Shown here one piece after another: positions 35,487 to 45,376 of a DNA stretch of 64,000 nucleotides (position 1 is its first letter; every line of letters begins with the position of its first letter). The stretch is from Anatilimnocola aggregata (GTDB lineage Bacteria > Planctomycetota > Planctomycetia > Pirellulales > Pirellulaceae): NCBI RefSeq assembly GCF_007747655.1, contig NZ_CP036274.1, forward strand, positions 2,666,001 to 2,730,000. Direction: 5' to 3'. The position numbers were made by a program, and so were the translations under genes. The notes beneath the pieces were generated by a model that searched no databases, was not told the origin of the DNA, and saw only the letters and a list, made by a program, of their open reading frames with translations.

Positions 35487-36818
35487 TTAGCTAAGACCTT
35501 TCAGTCTGGTCTCCGCATCGCCGAACTTCTCTTGCGTCACACCCATGCGATCGAGCAGCGAGAGGTGTAGCCGACAAAGTTGTTTGTTTTCCTCTTGAGA
35601 AAAGTCGAGCACACGGCCGCCAGCAATCGTGCCGCCGCCACGTCCGGCCAGTACCACCGGCAACTGCTTAGAGTCGTGAGCATTGCCATCCATCAGGCTC
35701 GAAAGCAGCACGATCATGCTGTTGTCGAGCAAGCTTTGTTCCCCTTCGTTCGTGTCGGCCATTTTCTGGAGCGCTTCGCCCCACATTCTCACGTTGAATT
35801 CATTCATTTTCTGATACATCGCTTTATTCTCAGGATTTCGGCCGTGATGCGATAAGCCGTGCGAGTGTCCACGCACCCCGTCAAGAAATCCGTAATCCAT
35901 GCTCGACAAGTCGTTATTCAACATGAACGTGGCGACCCGCGTTTTGTCCATCTGGAAGGCGAGTACCATGATGTCGAACATTAGTCGCATGTGCTCTTCT
36001 ACTGACCTGGGTATTGTCGCATCGGGTCGAGGAATGTTCGGCGTTGTGACTGTTGGCTGCCATCCTGCGCCATTTGTATCGACCTTGCTTCGCTTTTCAG
36101 CTTGCTCAACACGCTGTTCGAGTTCGCGCACACTGGTGAGATATTCGTTCAACTTGTGCTGATCGTGTTTGCTCAACTGCAACTGCAATGATTTGGCTTC
36201 CTCGAGCACAGAGTCGAGGATCCCACGGTTTCGGCGATTGTGCTCGCCACTGTTGAACAAGCGGTCGAACGCAAGACGCGGATAAACCTCTTTGGGGGCA
36301 GGTGTGGTCGGTGAACTCCACGAAATGTGTGACGAGTAGAGAGTCGCATAACCGGCTTCGGTACCGCCGCCAGATCCTTCCGTGCCTAACACCAGGCTGG
36401 GAATTTCAGTTCTCTTTCCAACCGTTTGTGCCGCCAGTTGATCGACCGACGTTCCCACCTCGACGTCGGTTGTCGTGCGCTTGACGACAAGGCCCGACAA
36501 CACATTCATCTTGCCGTAATGCCCTTCAGCCGTGCGGTGCGTTGTTTGGTTGCTGAGGCCTGAGACAATCGTCAGCCGGTCTTTTATCGACTCCAACGGG
36601 CTCAACGTTTTGGCAAGTTCCAAACCTGCCTCGGTCTGTTTGCCTCCCCAATGGTCGACATTCACGCCGTTACCCATGAAGACGAAACCGATCCGTCGTG
36701 GGGCCCCATCGTTCGTGCCTGTCGCGGCGAAGGACTGAATCGATTCCATCCACGGCAAGGCAACTGTTACGCCCAGGCCGCGAAGGAACGTACGGCGGGA
36801 TTTGTGCGAAGATTTCAT
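35487..36818 (-). CDS. DUF1552 family exported protein
   Basis: 443 residues. The N-terminus SRRTFLRGLGVTVALPWME is a twin-arginine signal of the kind usual in DUF1552 proteins. Family landmarks: RRIGFVFMGNGVNVDHWG, LSPLESIKDRLTIVSGL, HYGKMNVLSG, SLVLGTEGSGGGTEAGYA, and the late ATFMLNNDLSSMDY, GHSHGLSHHGR and LLDNSMIVLLSSLMDG. DUF1552 proteins accompany DUF1592-type cytochromes in planctomycetes and have a sulfatase/phosphatase-like fold; their function is not known. The gene starts 23 bp after the DUF1592-family gene upstream. Confidence 0.92.
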   Translation of the reverse strand: MKSSHKSRRTFLRGLGVTVALPWMESIQSFAATGTNDGAPRRIGFVFMGNGVNVDHWGGKQTEAGLELAKTLSPLESIKDRLTIVSGLSNQTTHRTAEGHYGKMNVLSGLVVKRTTTDVEVGTSVDQLAAQTVGKRTEIPSLVLGTEGSGGGTEAGYATLYSSHISWSSPTTPAPKEVYPRLAFDRLFNSGEHNRRNRGILDSVLEEAKSLQLQLSKHDQHKLNEYLTSVRELEQRVEQAEKRSKVDTNGAGWQPTVTTPNIPRPDATIPRSVEEHMRLMFDIMVLAFQMDKTRVATFMLNNDLSSMDYGFLDGVRGHSHGLSHHGRNPENKAMYQKMNEFNVRMWGEALQKMADTNEGEQSLLDNSMIVLLSSLMDGNAHDSKQLPVVLAGRGGGTIAGGRVLDFSQEENKQLCRLHLSLLDRMGVTQEKFGDAETRLKGLS

Positions 36819-36841
36819 GTGATTACCTAGTCGCGAGTGGG

Positions 36842-39835
36842 CTAGTCCCGGTTACGCCGATTCAAAAACTGCGGGCTGAGTACGATCTTCTCGACGGCCA
36901 CTGAAAACCGGTAATCGGAATCGGGCAATTCCTTTTCCAATTGTGCTAACAGCGGGCGGTCAGAAATCACCACTTCGCGTCCGAGGGCATAGCCCAACAG
37001 TTTTCTGCTGAACTGACGGATAAACAAGGGCCGCATGTCAGCAAGATACTTCTTCAGACCTTCTGAACCCGTAAACTCCTTGCCATTGGCCAGCACGGCC
37101 TTGGCATCGATCTGACGACCACTTTCATCAACATCACTCCAGCGGCCGATAGCATCGAAGTTTTGCAGCGCGAAGCCAGGCGGATCAATGCGCGAATGAC
37201 AACCACGGCACGCTTCGGCACCGCGGTGTTTTTCCAAGCGATCGCGCAGCGACAGCTTGCCCGCAAGACCATCGTCAGTAAGTTCAGGGACATCGGCCGG
37301 TGCCGGAGGTGTCTCGATACCAAGCACTGTCTTCACGATCCAGTTGCCACGACGGACTGGACTGGCCCGATCGGGAAATGCAGTTGATGCCAGAATCGCG
37401 CCCATGCCCAAAATGCCCCCGCGCGGTGCGCCAATGGGGTGACGAACGAAGCCCGCTTCATCTGCTTCCAATTGAAAGTTGGTTACACCGTAGTGACGCG
37501 CAAGTTTGTGGTTCAGAAACGTGTAGTCGCTGTGCAAAATATCGGTGATTGCGGCATCGCTCGCGACGAGCTCCGTGAAAAACCGATTTACCTCGTCGTG
37601 CATTGCGATCCGAAGTTCGTCGTCGAACTCCGGGAAGAGCTTGCGATCGATGACACCAAATTGCTGGAAATCGCGAAAGCCAAGCCATTGGCCGAAGAAC
37701 TCACTCCCCAGCGCGGCTGATTTCGGATTGGCGAGCATTCGTTTGACTTGTTGCTTCAATACATCCGGCTCGAGCAGCGAGCCATCGGCTGCCGCGGACG
37801 TCAATTGCTGATCGGGAATCGACGCCCACAGGAAATAACTCAGTCGCGCAGCCAGTTCATACGAGTCAAGCGGCGAGACTGCCTCGGCACTGCGAGGTGG
37901 CTCGGTCTTAAACAAAAACTGCGCTGAGAATAAAGTGCGGGCAATGACTTCGCGCGCTGCCTCTTCACGATTCTCCGTCTGTTCCAACGCACGCAGGTAA
38001 CGCTCCTGAAGATGCTGGGTCTGCTGATCCGTCAGCGGCCGGCGAGTCGCGCGGGCGGCGAACTCGGCCAAGTGACCAACCACCAGGTCATCCCATTGCT
38101 TGACTTTGTCAGCCCGCAGCAGGTTTTGGGTCTGCAATTGAAACAGCCGCATGTCGTTAGCAATTTGCCGCGGAATATGTCGCTCGTGCGCTGGGAGTCG
38201 CTCGGCTAATTCGTCTGGCGTCAAAAAGTAAACGCCGAGCGGAGCGCGACCTTCGCGAAGATTGGAGCCCGCCTCATCCATTCGGCCACTGCGGCTACCG
38301 GGGAAAACAGCGTGGAAAGCCTTGATTGCTCGCTGAAAATTCGCCCAGGTTTCACTTTTGTCCAACGCCTGAATTTTCACCCCTGGTAACACGGACGGTA
38401 ACACGGGGGGCGATTTGCCGCAGAAAACTTTTGTCTGAATGGACGCGAGCTTTGCGTCGGGATGCTCTACGTCCAGCTTTGACGAAGCACGCAGCAAACC
38501 CACTTCGGCGGGCAACACAAGCTTGACGATCGAGGGAGCACGCACGGTGAAACCGTCATCGGGGGCCGTTGTTCCTTCAACTTGCTGACTGCGAAGCTTG
38601 TCGACTGCTCGTAGATCATCGAGTTGTTGCCGGAGTGCACTTGCGTTCTTCTCTCCGGACGCAAGTTGTTTCTCGAGCGCGGTGATTCTCGCGGCCACGT
38701 AAGCGAAGAGCGGCTGCGGATGTTTGCGGTCCTCACCAAGATAAACCTCAGCTTTGAGCCAGTGTACGACGTCGCCGCGATCACCATCGCCGACATCGGT
38801 GACACACAGAAAGAAGGCGTCATCGGGCGATGTTCGTACTGCCTTGTTCGCATCTAGATGTTCACCCATCCACAGCTTCATTTCTTCGGCAATCGTAGCG
38901 CATTGTCGCTTGGCGCCAACTTCGTTTTCGGGGCCTGGCAATTGCTGCCAGGGCTCGCGGATGCGACGCAGAAATAGGTTCTTGGTGTCCTTTTGCAGCA
39001 GTGTCCACCAGTGAGCCAAGAATGCGGGTTCCAGCCCGGAAGCCTTAGCCAGCTCACCAAGTTCCCCCTGGCCGTGGTGATGCCGCCAGCAGGCAAGCAG
39101 GTACTCTTCGATCCGCAAGTCATCGCGCCCTTCGGGCAAGAGTGGGCTAAGACGATCGTAGTACCAACTTCGGACGCGTGCATTCAACTCGGTTGCTACC
39201 GACGCTGGGCTGCGAAGACCAACTGGCTCTGTGCGAAACTGAATCCCCGATCCCGGCAATACTGATGCTCGCGAGGCCACATCGCGCGCGGCACGTAGAT
39301 ACTTTTCGAGTTGCTCGGGGCTGACAAATAGTACGTCGCCAGTATTCGTGAATCCTTCTCCGCCACCATTGTCTTTGACAAATGCTTTGGCCAACCCGAG
39401 ATCCATCCCAGTTAGATCGCGAAGGCTGTTGTCATACTCTGTGTTTGTCAGGCGGCGGAGTGTAACGCGACCGGGATCTCCGGCGTTCGCGTGAGCGATG
39501 CGATCGAGTGCATTGTCGATCCAACCTAATAAGCGCTGCTGATCTTCGGCCGAAATCTGCTCGGCTGACTTGGGCGGCATTTCACCGTTGGCAACGACGC
39601 GTTGCACCTTTTCCCACACACGATAATTCTTCAGCGCGGCGGCCTCGTCGGCGAACGACGAGAGATCGAGTTCCGCTTCCGGCGATGTTTTAATATGGCA
39701 ATCGAGACAGGCTCGTTGGAGCGCTGCCACCGCATCTTTCCAACTAGGCGAATTTTGATTGGCACTGAGGATCGCCGGAACGCAGAACGCTAGCCACAAC
39801 CAAGCGGAAAAAAGTGAGACAAGGCAACGAGGCAT
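36842..39835 (-). CDS. DUF1587/1592/1588/1585 planctomycete cytochrome-type protein
   Basis: 997 residues with a signal peptide (MPRCLVSLFSAWLWLAFCVP). PSCyt1 haem motif CLDCH at residues 43-47, then DUF1587 (VTLRRLTNTEYDNSLRDLTG), a central less conserved region of about 400 residues, DUF1595/1592 (LSYFLWASIPDQQLTSAA, LGSEFFGQWLGFRDF), DUF1588 (PRGGILGMGAILASTAFPDR, with a second CxxCH as CRGCHSRIDPPGF) and the C-terminal DUF1585 (PLFIRQFSRKLLGYALGREV). It should be periplasmic and bind two c-type haems. The long middle insert (about 210-480) makes it longer than the second such protein in this window. It is followed by its DUF1552 partner. Confidence 0.92.
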   Translation of the reverse strand: MPRCLVSLFSAWLWLAFCVPAILSANQNSPSWKDAVAALQRACLDCHIKTSPEAELDLSSFADEAAALKNYRVWEKVQRVVANGEMPPKSAEQISAEDQQRLLGWIDNALDRIAHANAGDPGRVTLRRLTNTEYDNSLRDLTGMDLGLAKAFVKDNGGGEGFTNTGDVLFVSPEQLEKYLRAARDVASRASVLPGSGIQFRTEPVGLRSPASVATELNARVRSWYYDRLSPLLPEGRDDLRIEEYLLACWRHHHGQGELGELAKASGLEPAFLAHWWTLLQKDTKNLFLRRIREPWQQLPGPENEVGAKRQCATIAEEMKLWMGEHLDANKAVRTSPDDAFFLCVTDVGDGDRGDVVHWLKAEVYLGEDRKHPQPLFAYVAARITALEKQLASGEKNASALRQQLDDLRAVDKLRSQQVEGTTAPDDGFTVRAPSIVKLVLPAEVGLLRASSKLDVEHPDAKLASIQTKVFCGKSPPVLPSVLPGVKIQALDKSETWANFQRAIKAFHAVFPGSRSGRMDEAGSNLREGRAPLGVYFLTPDELAERLPAHERHIPRQIANDMRLFQLQTQNLLRADKVKQWDDLVVGHLAEFAARATRRPLTDQQTQHLQERYLRALEQTENREEAAREVIARTLFSAQFLFKTEPPRSAEAVSPLDSYELAARLSYFLWASIPDQQLTSAAADGSLLEPDVLKQQVKRMLANPKSAALGSEFFGQWLGFRDFQQFGVIDRKLFPEFDDELRIAMHDEVNRFFTELVASDAAITDILHSDYTFLNHKLARHYGVTNFQLEADEAGFVRHPIGAPRGGILGMGAILASTAFPDRASPVRRGNWIVKTVLGIETPPAPADVPELTDDGLAGKLSLRDRLEKHRGAEACRGCHSRIDPPGFALQNFDAIGRWSDVDESGRQIDAKAVLANGKEFTGSEGLKKYLADMRPLFIRQFSRKLLGYALGREVVISDRPLLAQLEKELPDSDYRFSVAVEKIVLSPQFLNRRNRD

Positions 39836-39953
39836 GCGACTTTAGTAGAGGAGCTTAAGGATGACGGGGCGGCGAACTGCGGATCCTGAAGGCGATGCGA
39901 TGACTAACTATTACTCGCGATCACGCAAGCTTTCAAATATAGTCAGCGTGCCA

Positions 39954-39981
39954 AGCAAGCAGCAAGCAGCAAGCAGCAAGC
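39954..39981 (+). repeat. Heptanucleotide tandem repeat, four AGCAAGC units
   Basis: Four perfect copies of AGCAAGC, beginning 25 bp outside the left inverted repeat of the decayed ISAs1-type element. No gene is interrupted. Confidence 0.85.
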
Positions 39982-40005
39982 AAATTGCCGTTGCGATTGA
40001 GACCT

Positions 40006-40685
40006 GGCGACCTGCAAATTCACGAGTGTTAGAGTATTGCTAGCCCGCGGGCCGGCGCCCACGCGATTGTTTTCGGCTTGGGCGCGGAGTGGTTCGTCGA
40101 GATCCGTGCGGAAGATCCGCAGCACCGTGGTGGTGGCGGGCTGCTTTTCGTGAGCCGTACCGAGGCAAACTTCGAGCGCCTCTTGGATGTCCGGCTGATT
40201 CCCTTTGATCTGCAACAGGTAATCGCAGTTGTGGTCGAGCAGCACTTCGGCGAGCGGCCGAGTCGCATAAATGGCGTCGCCGTTGATTAACTTCAGCAGC
40301 GGAAAATCTCGTTTGAGCTCGGCCAAGTGATTCTTCAGCACGCCCGATTCATTGGTCTTCTCGCCGCGCATCGACCACTGTCCGAGGACCACCTTCAAGT
40401 TGTGAACGAGCGCGGTCACCAGTTGCACCGGATCAACATCGGTGTCGATCCCTGGAAACTGGTCTTAGCGTCGACGGCTGCTCTCGATCGAAGCCCAGCG
40501 ATTGAGAACCTCCATCTCTCGGATGCGTGCCAGCAGTCCTAAAAACACCAAAGCCAGGATGCTCACGATCGGATGCCGAACACCACGTGGCTTCCGCGGC
40601 TCTTCCACCTGAGCAAACACCCGAACCAATGACGCCATCGCAACCATCGCCCGCAAAGTTCGCTTAAAAGACTTTGCAGGTCGCC
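40006..40685 (-). mobile_element. Decayed ISAs1-family insertion sequence, copy B, with terminal inverted repeats
   Basis: A 680-bp element bounded by perfect 13-bp inverted repeats, GGCGACCTGCAAA at 40006-40018 and its complement at 40673-40685. Inside, on the minus strand, is a transposase in two pieces: an N-terminal part (VEEPRKPRGVRHPIVSILAL, ending at 40465) and a middle part (DPVQLVTALVHNLKVVLGQ, KLINGDAIYATRPLAEVLL, DYLLQIKGNQPDIQEALEV) in the ISAs1 pattern, followed by the tail VLRIFRTDLDEPLRAQAE. About 100 residues after the N-terminus, and the C-terminal catalytic end, are missing. ISAs1 transposases have about 370 residues, so the element cannot move by itself. No clear target duplication flanks the repeats. 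Copy A at 28121-28547 retains the complementary parts. Confidence 0.8.
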
Positions 40686-40803
40686 TGGGCTATCCGGCAG
40701 TCCTTGACCGTGCTTCGGTTCGACACTCGAATAGCACACCAGGAACGGCTGCGCATCCGCTCGCAGCGAGTTCTGAATCCTCTCCCGCCGATAGAGTGTG
40801 ATC

Positions 40804-42183
40804 ATGCGACTTTCGACTAGCGCAGTCTTTTGTCTATTAGGCCTGCTGCCTTGCGATCGCGTCATTGACGCGGCACCACCACCGAAGGCAAATGTCATCG
40901 TCATTTTTGCGGACGATCTGGGGTATGGCGATCTGGGTTGCTACGGTTCGCCCACGATCCGCACGCCACACCTCGATCGTATGGCAGCCGAAGGGTTGCG
41001 GTTCACTGACTTCTATTCGGCGTCCGAAGTCTGCACTCCCAGCCGAGCAGCGCTGCTAACGGGGCGTTATCCGATTCGCAGCGGGATGTGCGGAAATCGG
41101 CGAGTGTTGTTTCCGAGTTCCAAGGGTGGGCTGCCGCCGGAGGAAATTACCATTGCGGAGGCCTTACGGGATCAAGGGTACGCCACCGCGCACGTCGGCA
41201 AGTGGCATCTGGGTATTCACGAAGGATCGCGGCCGCTCGATCAGGGGTTTCAGCATAGCTTTGGCCTGCCCTATTCCAATGACATGGACGCCCGGTCAGA
41301 CCTGCCACGGGGAGCGACTGGCTCGCCGAATCCACCTCAGGACGGTTGGAATGTGCCGCTGATCCGGGATGGCAAAATCGTCGAGCAGCCGGCCGATCAG
41401 ACGACACTCACCAAGCGCTACACAAAAGAAGCCGTGCAGTTCATTCGCCAGCAAAAGGACGGCTCATTCTTTTTGTACTTCGCCCACACGTTCCCGCATG
41501 TGCCGATGTTCGCTTCGCCGGCGTTCAAGGGAAAGAGCCGCGCTGGCATCTACGGCGATGCAGTCGAAGAGCTCGACTGGAGCGTGGGACAGGTGCTCGA
41601 CGCCTTACGCACCGAAGGCATTGCCGACCGAACGCTCGTGGTCTTCACCAGCGACAACGGCCCCTGGCTCATCATGGGCGATCAAGGAGGAAGCGCCGGA
41701 CTGCTTCGAGATGGCAAAGGAAGTACATGGGAAGGTGGCATGCGCGTCCCAGGAATAGCGTGGATGCCGGGGCGCATTAAGCCCAGCGTAACGAGCCAGC
41801 GTGCGGGCACGCTGGATTTACTCCCCTCCGCGTTAGCAATTGCCGGCGCACCGCTGCCGGACAAGGTGCCGCTCGATGGGGTTGATTTAGCGCCGCTGCT
41901 ATTCGCAGCGCAACCGCTCGTGGAACGTCCCTACTTCTACTATCGCGGCGATCAGATCTTTGCCTGCCGTCTCGGCGAATGGAAAGCCCATTTCAAGACT
42001 CAAACGGGCTACGGCCAACCTCAAGCAGAAACGCACGATCCGCCGCTCCTGTTTCACCTGGGTCGAGATGCTTCCGAAAAGCGAAACGTGGCGGCCGCAC
42101 ATGCCGATGTGCTCGCCGAGATTCAACAAGCCGTGAAGCTGCACCAGTCGACGATAGTGCCCGGCGTGCCGCAACTCCAATGA
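40804..42183 (+). CDS. Sulfatase (formylglycine-dependent, exported), first of three
   Basis: 459 residues. ATG 40804 is preferred to a GTG two codons upstream. A short signal peptide is followed by the metal site IFADDLGYGDLGCYG, the formylglycine motif C77-T-P-S-R (ASEVCTPSRAALLTGRYP), HVGKWHLG, YFAHTFPHVPMFA and VVFTSDNGPW. The pattern is that of arylsulfatase A-like enzymes (subfamily S1_ type), including GKGSTWEGGMRVPGI. It is the first gene of a plus-strand run with two further sulfatases and an esterase (gap to the next gene 33 bp) and lies 118 bp beyond a decayed IS end. The substrate is unknown. Confidence 0.94.
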   Translation: MRLSTSAVFCLLGLLPCDRVIDAAPPPKANVIVIFADDLGYGDLGCYGSPTIRTPHLDRMAAEGLRFTDFYSASEVCTPSRAALLTGRYPIRSGMCGNRRVLFPSSKGGLPPEEITIAEALRDQGYATAHVGKWHLGIHEGSRPLDQGFQHSFGLPYSNDMDARSDLPRGATGSPNPPQDGWNVPLIRDGKIVEQPADQTTLTKRYTKEAVQFIRQQKDGSFFLYFAHTFPHVPMFASPAFKGKSRAGIYGDAVEELDWSVGQVLDALRTEGIADRTLVVFTSDNGPWLIMGDQGGSAGLLRDGKGSTWEGGMRVPGIAWMPGRIKPSVTSQRAGTLDLLPSALAIAGAPLPDKVPLDGVDLAPLLFAAQPLVERPYFYYRGDQIFACRLGEWKAHFKTQTGYGQPQAETHDPPLLFHLGRDASEKRNVAAAHADVLAEIQQAVKLHQSTIVPGVPQLQ

Positions 42184-42216
42184 CTCTCCAATCAACTTTG
42201 TGCGAAAGGCAACACC

Positions 42217-43764
42217 ATGAAGATTCGGTTACTTGTGGGTGCTGTTATCGGCAGCTTATTTTGGCTCAGCGCTGAAGTCGCAACGGCAGCAGAGCGGCCC
42301 AATGTGTTGTTCATTCTGGCGGATGATCAGTCCCCGTTTGATCTCAAGATCTACAATCCGAAATCCTCGCTGAATTCGCCGAATATCGACCGCCTCGCTG
42401 CGGAGGGAATGGTGTTCGACGGTGCCTACCATATGGGCTCATTCAGCGGCGCTGTTTGTACACCTTCGCGGCACATGATCATGAGTGGGCGAACCGTTTG
42501 GCACTTGCCAATCGCGCCAGGGGCGGTGCAAAAGGGACTTTGCCCGGCTGGCCTTGAACAGAACACGATTCCGGCCGTCTTCAATCGCGCTGGTTACGCG
42601 ACGATGCGAACGTGTAAACAGGGGAACAGCTACGAAGCCGCAAACAAACTCTTCACCGTTCGTCGCGACGCTACCAAGCGCGGCGGCACTCCCGAAACGG
42701 GTAGCGCGTGGCACGGCGAGCGCGTATTGGAATACCTCGAGGAGCGCAAATCGACACGCGAACAAAAGCCGTTCTTCATCTACTTTGGCTTTTCGCATCC
42801 GCACGACGAGCGGGACGGAACACCGGAGTTGCTCGCCAAGTATGGCGCGGTAAATCACACAGATCAAAAGTCGCCACCACCGCTGAATGATAAGCAACCC
42901 GCGCTGCCGCCCAACTATCTACCCGAGCATCCGTTTCCTCATGGCCATCCGCGCTTGCGAGATGAAGTGCAAGTTAGTGGAGTTTGGGAGCGCCGCGACG
43001 AAGCAACGATCCGCAACGAAATAGGTCGTGAGTTTGCTTGCAGCGAGAACATCGACACTCAGATTGGCCGGGTCTTGGCAAAACTCGAAGAGCTTGGCGA
43101 ACTTCAGAACACAATCATCGTATATACGGCCGATCACGGCATCGCCATTGGAAGACATGGTCTGCAAGGGAAGCAAAACCTCTATGAGCACACCTGGCGA
43201 GTTCCCTTCATCGTGAAAGGGCCGGGAATCAAGGCTGGCTCTCGCGCGCAAGGCAACATCTATCTGTTGGATGTGCTCGCCACGCTTTGCGATCTCGCCG
43301 GCATTGAAGCGCCGGCCAGCAGTGAAGGAATCAGTTTCAAGCCGGTGCTTGAAGGACGTCAGGCCGTAATTCGGGACGTTTTGTACGGCGTCTACAATGG
43401 CGGCACGAAACCGGGCATGCGATCGGTGAAAAAAGGGGACTGGAAGCTCGTTAAGTACGATGTCATGGACGGTTCAGTTCGAGAGACTCAGTTGTTCAAT
43501 CTCGCTGAGAATCCGTCCGAGTTAATTAAGGAACATCACGATCCGGGGGTGACAGCGCTTACGAAAGTAACGCCGAACACCGAGCAAGTGAACCTGGCTG
43601 GAGATCCGAAGCACGCCGAAAAGTTGAAAGAAATGGAGGCCCTGCTGCTCGCCGAAATGCGTCGGCTTAACGATCCCTGGCGATTGTGGAATCAGCCCGA
43701 TGATGGACTCATTTCGCCCGCGCAACCCCCTGCTGGAAAAGGCAAAGCTCGATCGAAGAAGTAA
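42217..43764 (+). CDS. Sulfatase (formylglycine-dependent, exported), second of three
   Basis: 515 residues; AAAGG lies about seven bases before ATG 42217. Signal peptide MKIRLLVGAVIGSLFWLSAE, then FILADDQSPFDLKIYNPKS, the formylglycine motif C81-T-P-S-R (AVCTPSRHMIMSGRTVWHLP), a catalytic TADHGIAIGRHGL and NLYEHTWRVPFIVKGPGI. The tail ends in a basic, Pro-rich stretch (PPAGKGKARSKK). The metal-site region differs from its neighbours, so it probably acts on a different sulfated sugar. Spacing to the gene before is 33 bp and to the next gene 86 bp, in one likely transcript. Confidence 0.94.
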   Translation: MKIRLLVGAVIGSLFWLSAEVATAAERPNVLFILADDQSPFDLKIYNPKSSLNSPNIDRLAAEGMVFDGAYHMGSFSGAVCTPSRHMIMSGRTVWHLPIAPGAVQKGLCPAGLEQNTIPAVFNRAGYATMRTCKQGNSYEAANKLFTVRRDATKRGGTPETGSAWHGERVLEYLEERKSTREQKPFFIYFGFSHPHDERDGTPELLAKYGAVNHTDQKSPPPLNDKQPALPPNYLPEHPFPHGHPRLRDEVQVSGVWERRDEATIRNEIGREFACSENIDTQIGRVLAKLEELGELQNTIIVYTADHGIAIGRHGLQGKQNLYEHTWRVPFIVKGPGIKAGSRAQGNIYLLDVLATLCDLAGIEAPASSEGISFKPVLEGRQAVIRDVLYGVYNGGTKPGMRSVKKGDWKLVKYDVMDGSVRETQLFNLAENPSELIKEHHDPGVTALTKVTPNTEQVNLAGDPKHAEKLKEMEALLLAEMRRLNDPWRLWNQPDDGLISPAQPPAGKGKARSKK

Positions 43765-43850
43765 AAGCCACAGATCGCACTGTGGGCGTATCAATTGTTA
43801 GATCCAGATCACTAATTCGCTGGTTAACCACCTCTCCCGGGATTGCTTCC

Positions 43851-45374
43851 ATGAGAATTCCAGTCGTTCTTGCATTCGCTTTGTTCTGTTTGGTCACTGA
43901 CAACTCTTCGGCAGCCGATGCAATGCGTCCCAACGTGTTGTTTCTGATTTCCGACGATCTGAACAACATGCTGGGCTGTTACGGCGATCCGCTCGCCAAG
44001 ACGCCACATCTGGATCGGTTGGCAGCGCGAGGAGTGCGATTCGAGCGGGCCTATTGCTCCTTTCCGTTGTGCGGTCCAAGCCGCAATTCAATGCTGACGG
44101 GCCTGTATCCCAACAGTACCGGCATCTTGGCCAATCAGCAGATTTTTCGGCAAACCATTCCGGCGCACCAGAGCCTGCCGCAGGCGTTTCGCAATGCGGG
44201 CTATTTCGCAGCGCGGATCGGCAAACTGTATCACTACAACGTGCCGAAGTCGATTGGAACCAACGGACACGATGATCCCGGCAGTTGGGAACTGGAATTG
44301 AATCCGGCTGGCGTCGACCGGCTGGAAGAAGAGCCGAAAATTACGACGTTGACCCCCGGCCAATTCGGCGGCACGCTCAGTTGGTACGCTTCGCCGAAGG
44401 GCGACCAGTACCATACCGACGGCCTGATGGCTGAGGATGCTGAATGGGTACTGGAACGCTGTGCGAAACGGCAGGATCGACCTTTCTTCTTGGCGGTCGG
44501 CTTCTTCCGCCCCCACACACCGTACGTTTCGCCCAAGTCGTACTTCGATCTGTACAACGAAAAAGAAATGCCCGTTGTGCAAGGCGTGAAAGAAGACCAG
44601 GCCGACATCCCTGCCCCCGGTCTGGGCAGCTACAAGAAGGAGCAAGACAAACTCACCGATGATCTCCGCCGGCAATGTCGACAGGCATATCTGGCGAGTA
44701 TCAGCTTTATGGACGCGCAAGTTGGCCGAGTGGTCGCGGCGCTCGATCGACTGGGGCTGGCCGACAACACGATCATCGTGTTCACGAGCGATCATGGTTA
44801 TCACATGGGCGAGCACGGCCTGTGGCAGAAGATGAGCCTGTTTGAAGAAAGCTCGCGCGTACCAATGCTGATCGTCGCGCCGGGAGAAAGCACGAAAGGA
44901 GGAGTGGCGAAAACTCCCGTGTCGCATCTCGATCTCTATCCGACGCTCGCCGAGCTGTGTGGCGTAAAAACTCCGGCCAATCTGCAAGGCCAAAGCCTCG
45001 TGCCGATGCTGAAAGATCCGAATGTGAAAGGACGCGGTTGGGCGCTGACTCAGGTCATGCGCGGCGGCGGTCCGGCGAGAGCCTCCGTCACTACCAACAT
45101 TGGCTCCGATGGGGCAAGGTTCTTTGGCTACAGCTTACGTACGCCGCGTTGGCGTTACACTGAATGGGACGAAGGGAAAAAGGGACGAGAACTTTACGAT
45201 CACGATGCGGACCCTCGCGAGCTGACCAATCTGGCAAGCTTGCCCGAACATGCTCAAACCGTTGCCGAGTTATCTCAACAAGTTCGAACTGCAGCCAAGT
45301 CTACCTATCCGCAGTCAGGAGTTACGCCGGAAATTCAGCCCGGTGTCTGGGCACCCAATCTCACGGAGCCGTAA
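43851..45374 (+). CDS. Sulfatase, iduronate-2-sulfatase-like, third of three
   Basis: 507 residues from ATG 43851, which begins a signal peptide (MRIPVVLAFALFCLV); the frame extends upstream without one. FLISDDLNNMLGCYG, the formylglycine motif C74-G-P-S-R (FPLCGPSRNSMLTGLYP), RIGKLYHYN, FFRPHTPYVSPKSYFDLY and FTSDHGYHMGEHGLWQKMSL follow. The CGPSR context, GFFRPHTPY and the HGYHMGEHGLW block are typical of iduronate-2-sulfatase (S1_7) relatives. Only two bases separate its stop from the esterase start. A role in breaking down sulfated uronic-acid polysaccharides is inferred from the family. Confidence 0.94.
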   Translation: MRIPVVLAFALFCLVTDNSSAADAMRPNVLFLISDDLNNMLGCYGDPLAKTPHLDRLAARGVRFERAYCSFPLCGPSRNSMLTGLYPNSTGILANQQIFRQTIPAHQSLPQAFRNAGYFAARIGKLYHYNVPKSIGTNGHDDPGSWELELNPAGVDRLEEEPKITTLTPGQFGGTLSWYASPKGDQYHTDGLMAEDAEWVLERCAKRQDRPFFLAVGFFRPHTPYVSPKSYFDLYNEKEMPVVQGVKEDQADIPAPGLGSYKKEQDKLTDDLRRQCRQAYLASISFMDAQVGRVVAALDRLGLADNTIIVFTSDHGYHMGEHGLWQKMSLFEESSRVPMLIVAPGESTKGGVAKTPVSHLDLYPTLAELCGVKTPANLQGQSLVPMLKDPNVKGRGWALTQVMRGGGPARASVTTNIGSDGARFFGYSLRTPRWRYTEWDEGKKGRELYDHDADPRELTNLASLPEHAQTVAELSQQVRTAAKSTYPQSGVTPEIQPGVWAPNLTEP

Positions 45375-45376
45375 CG

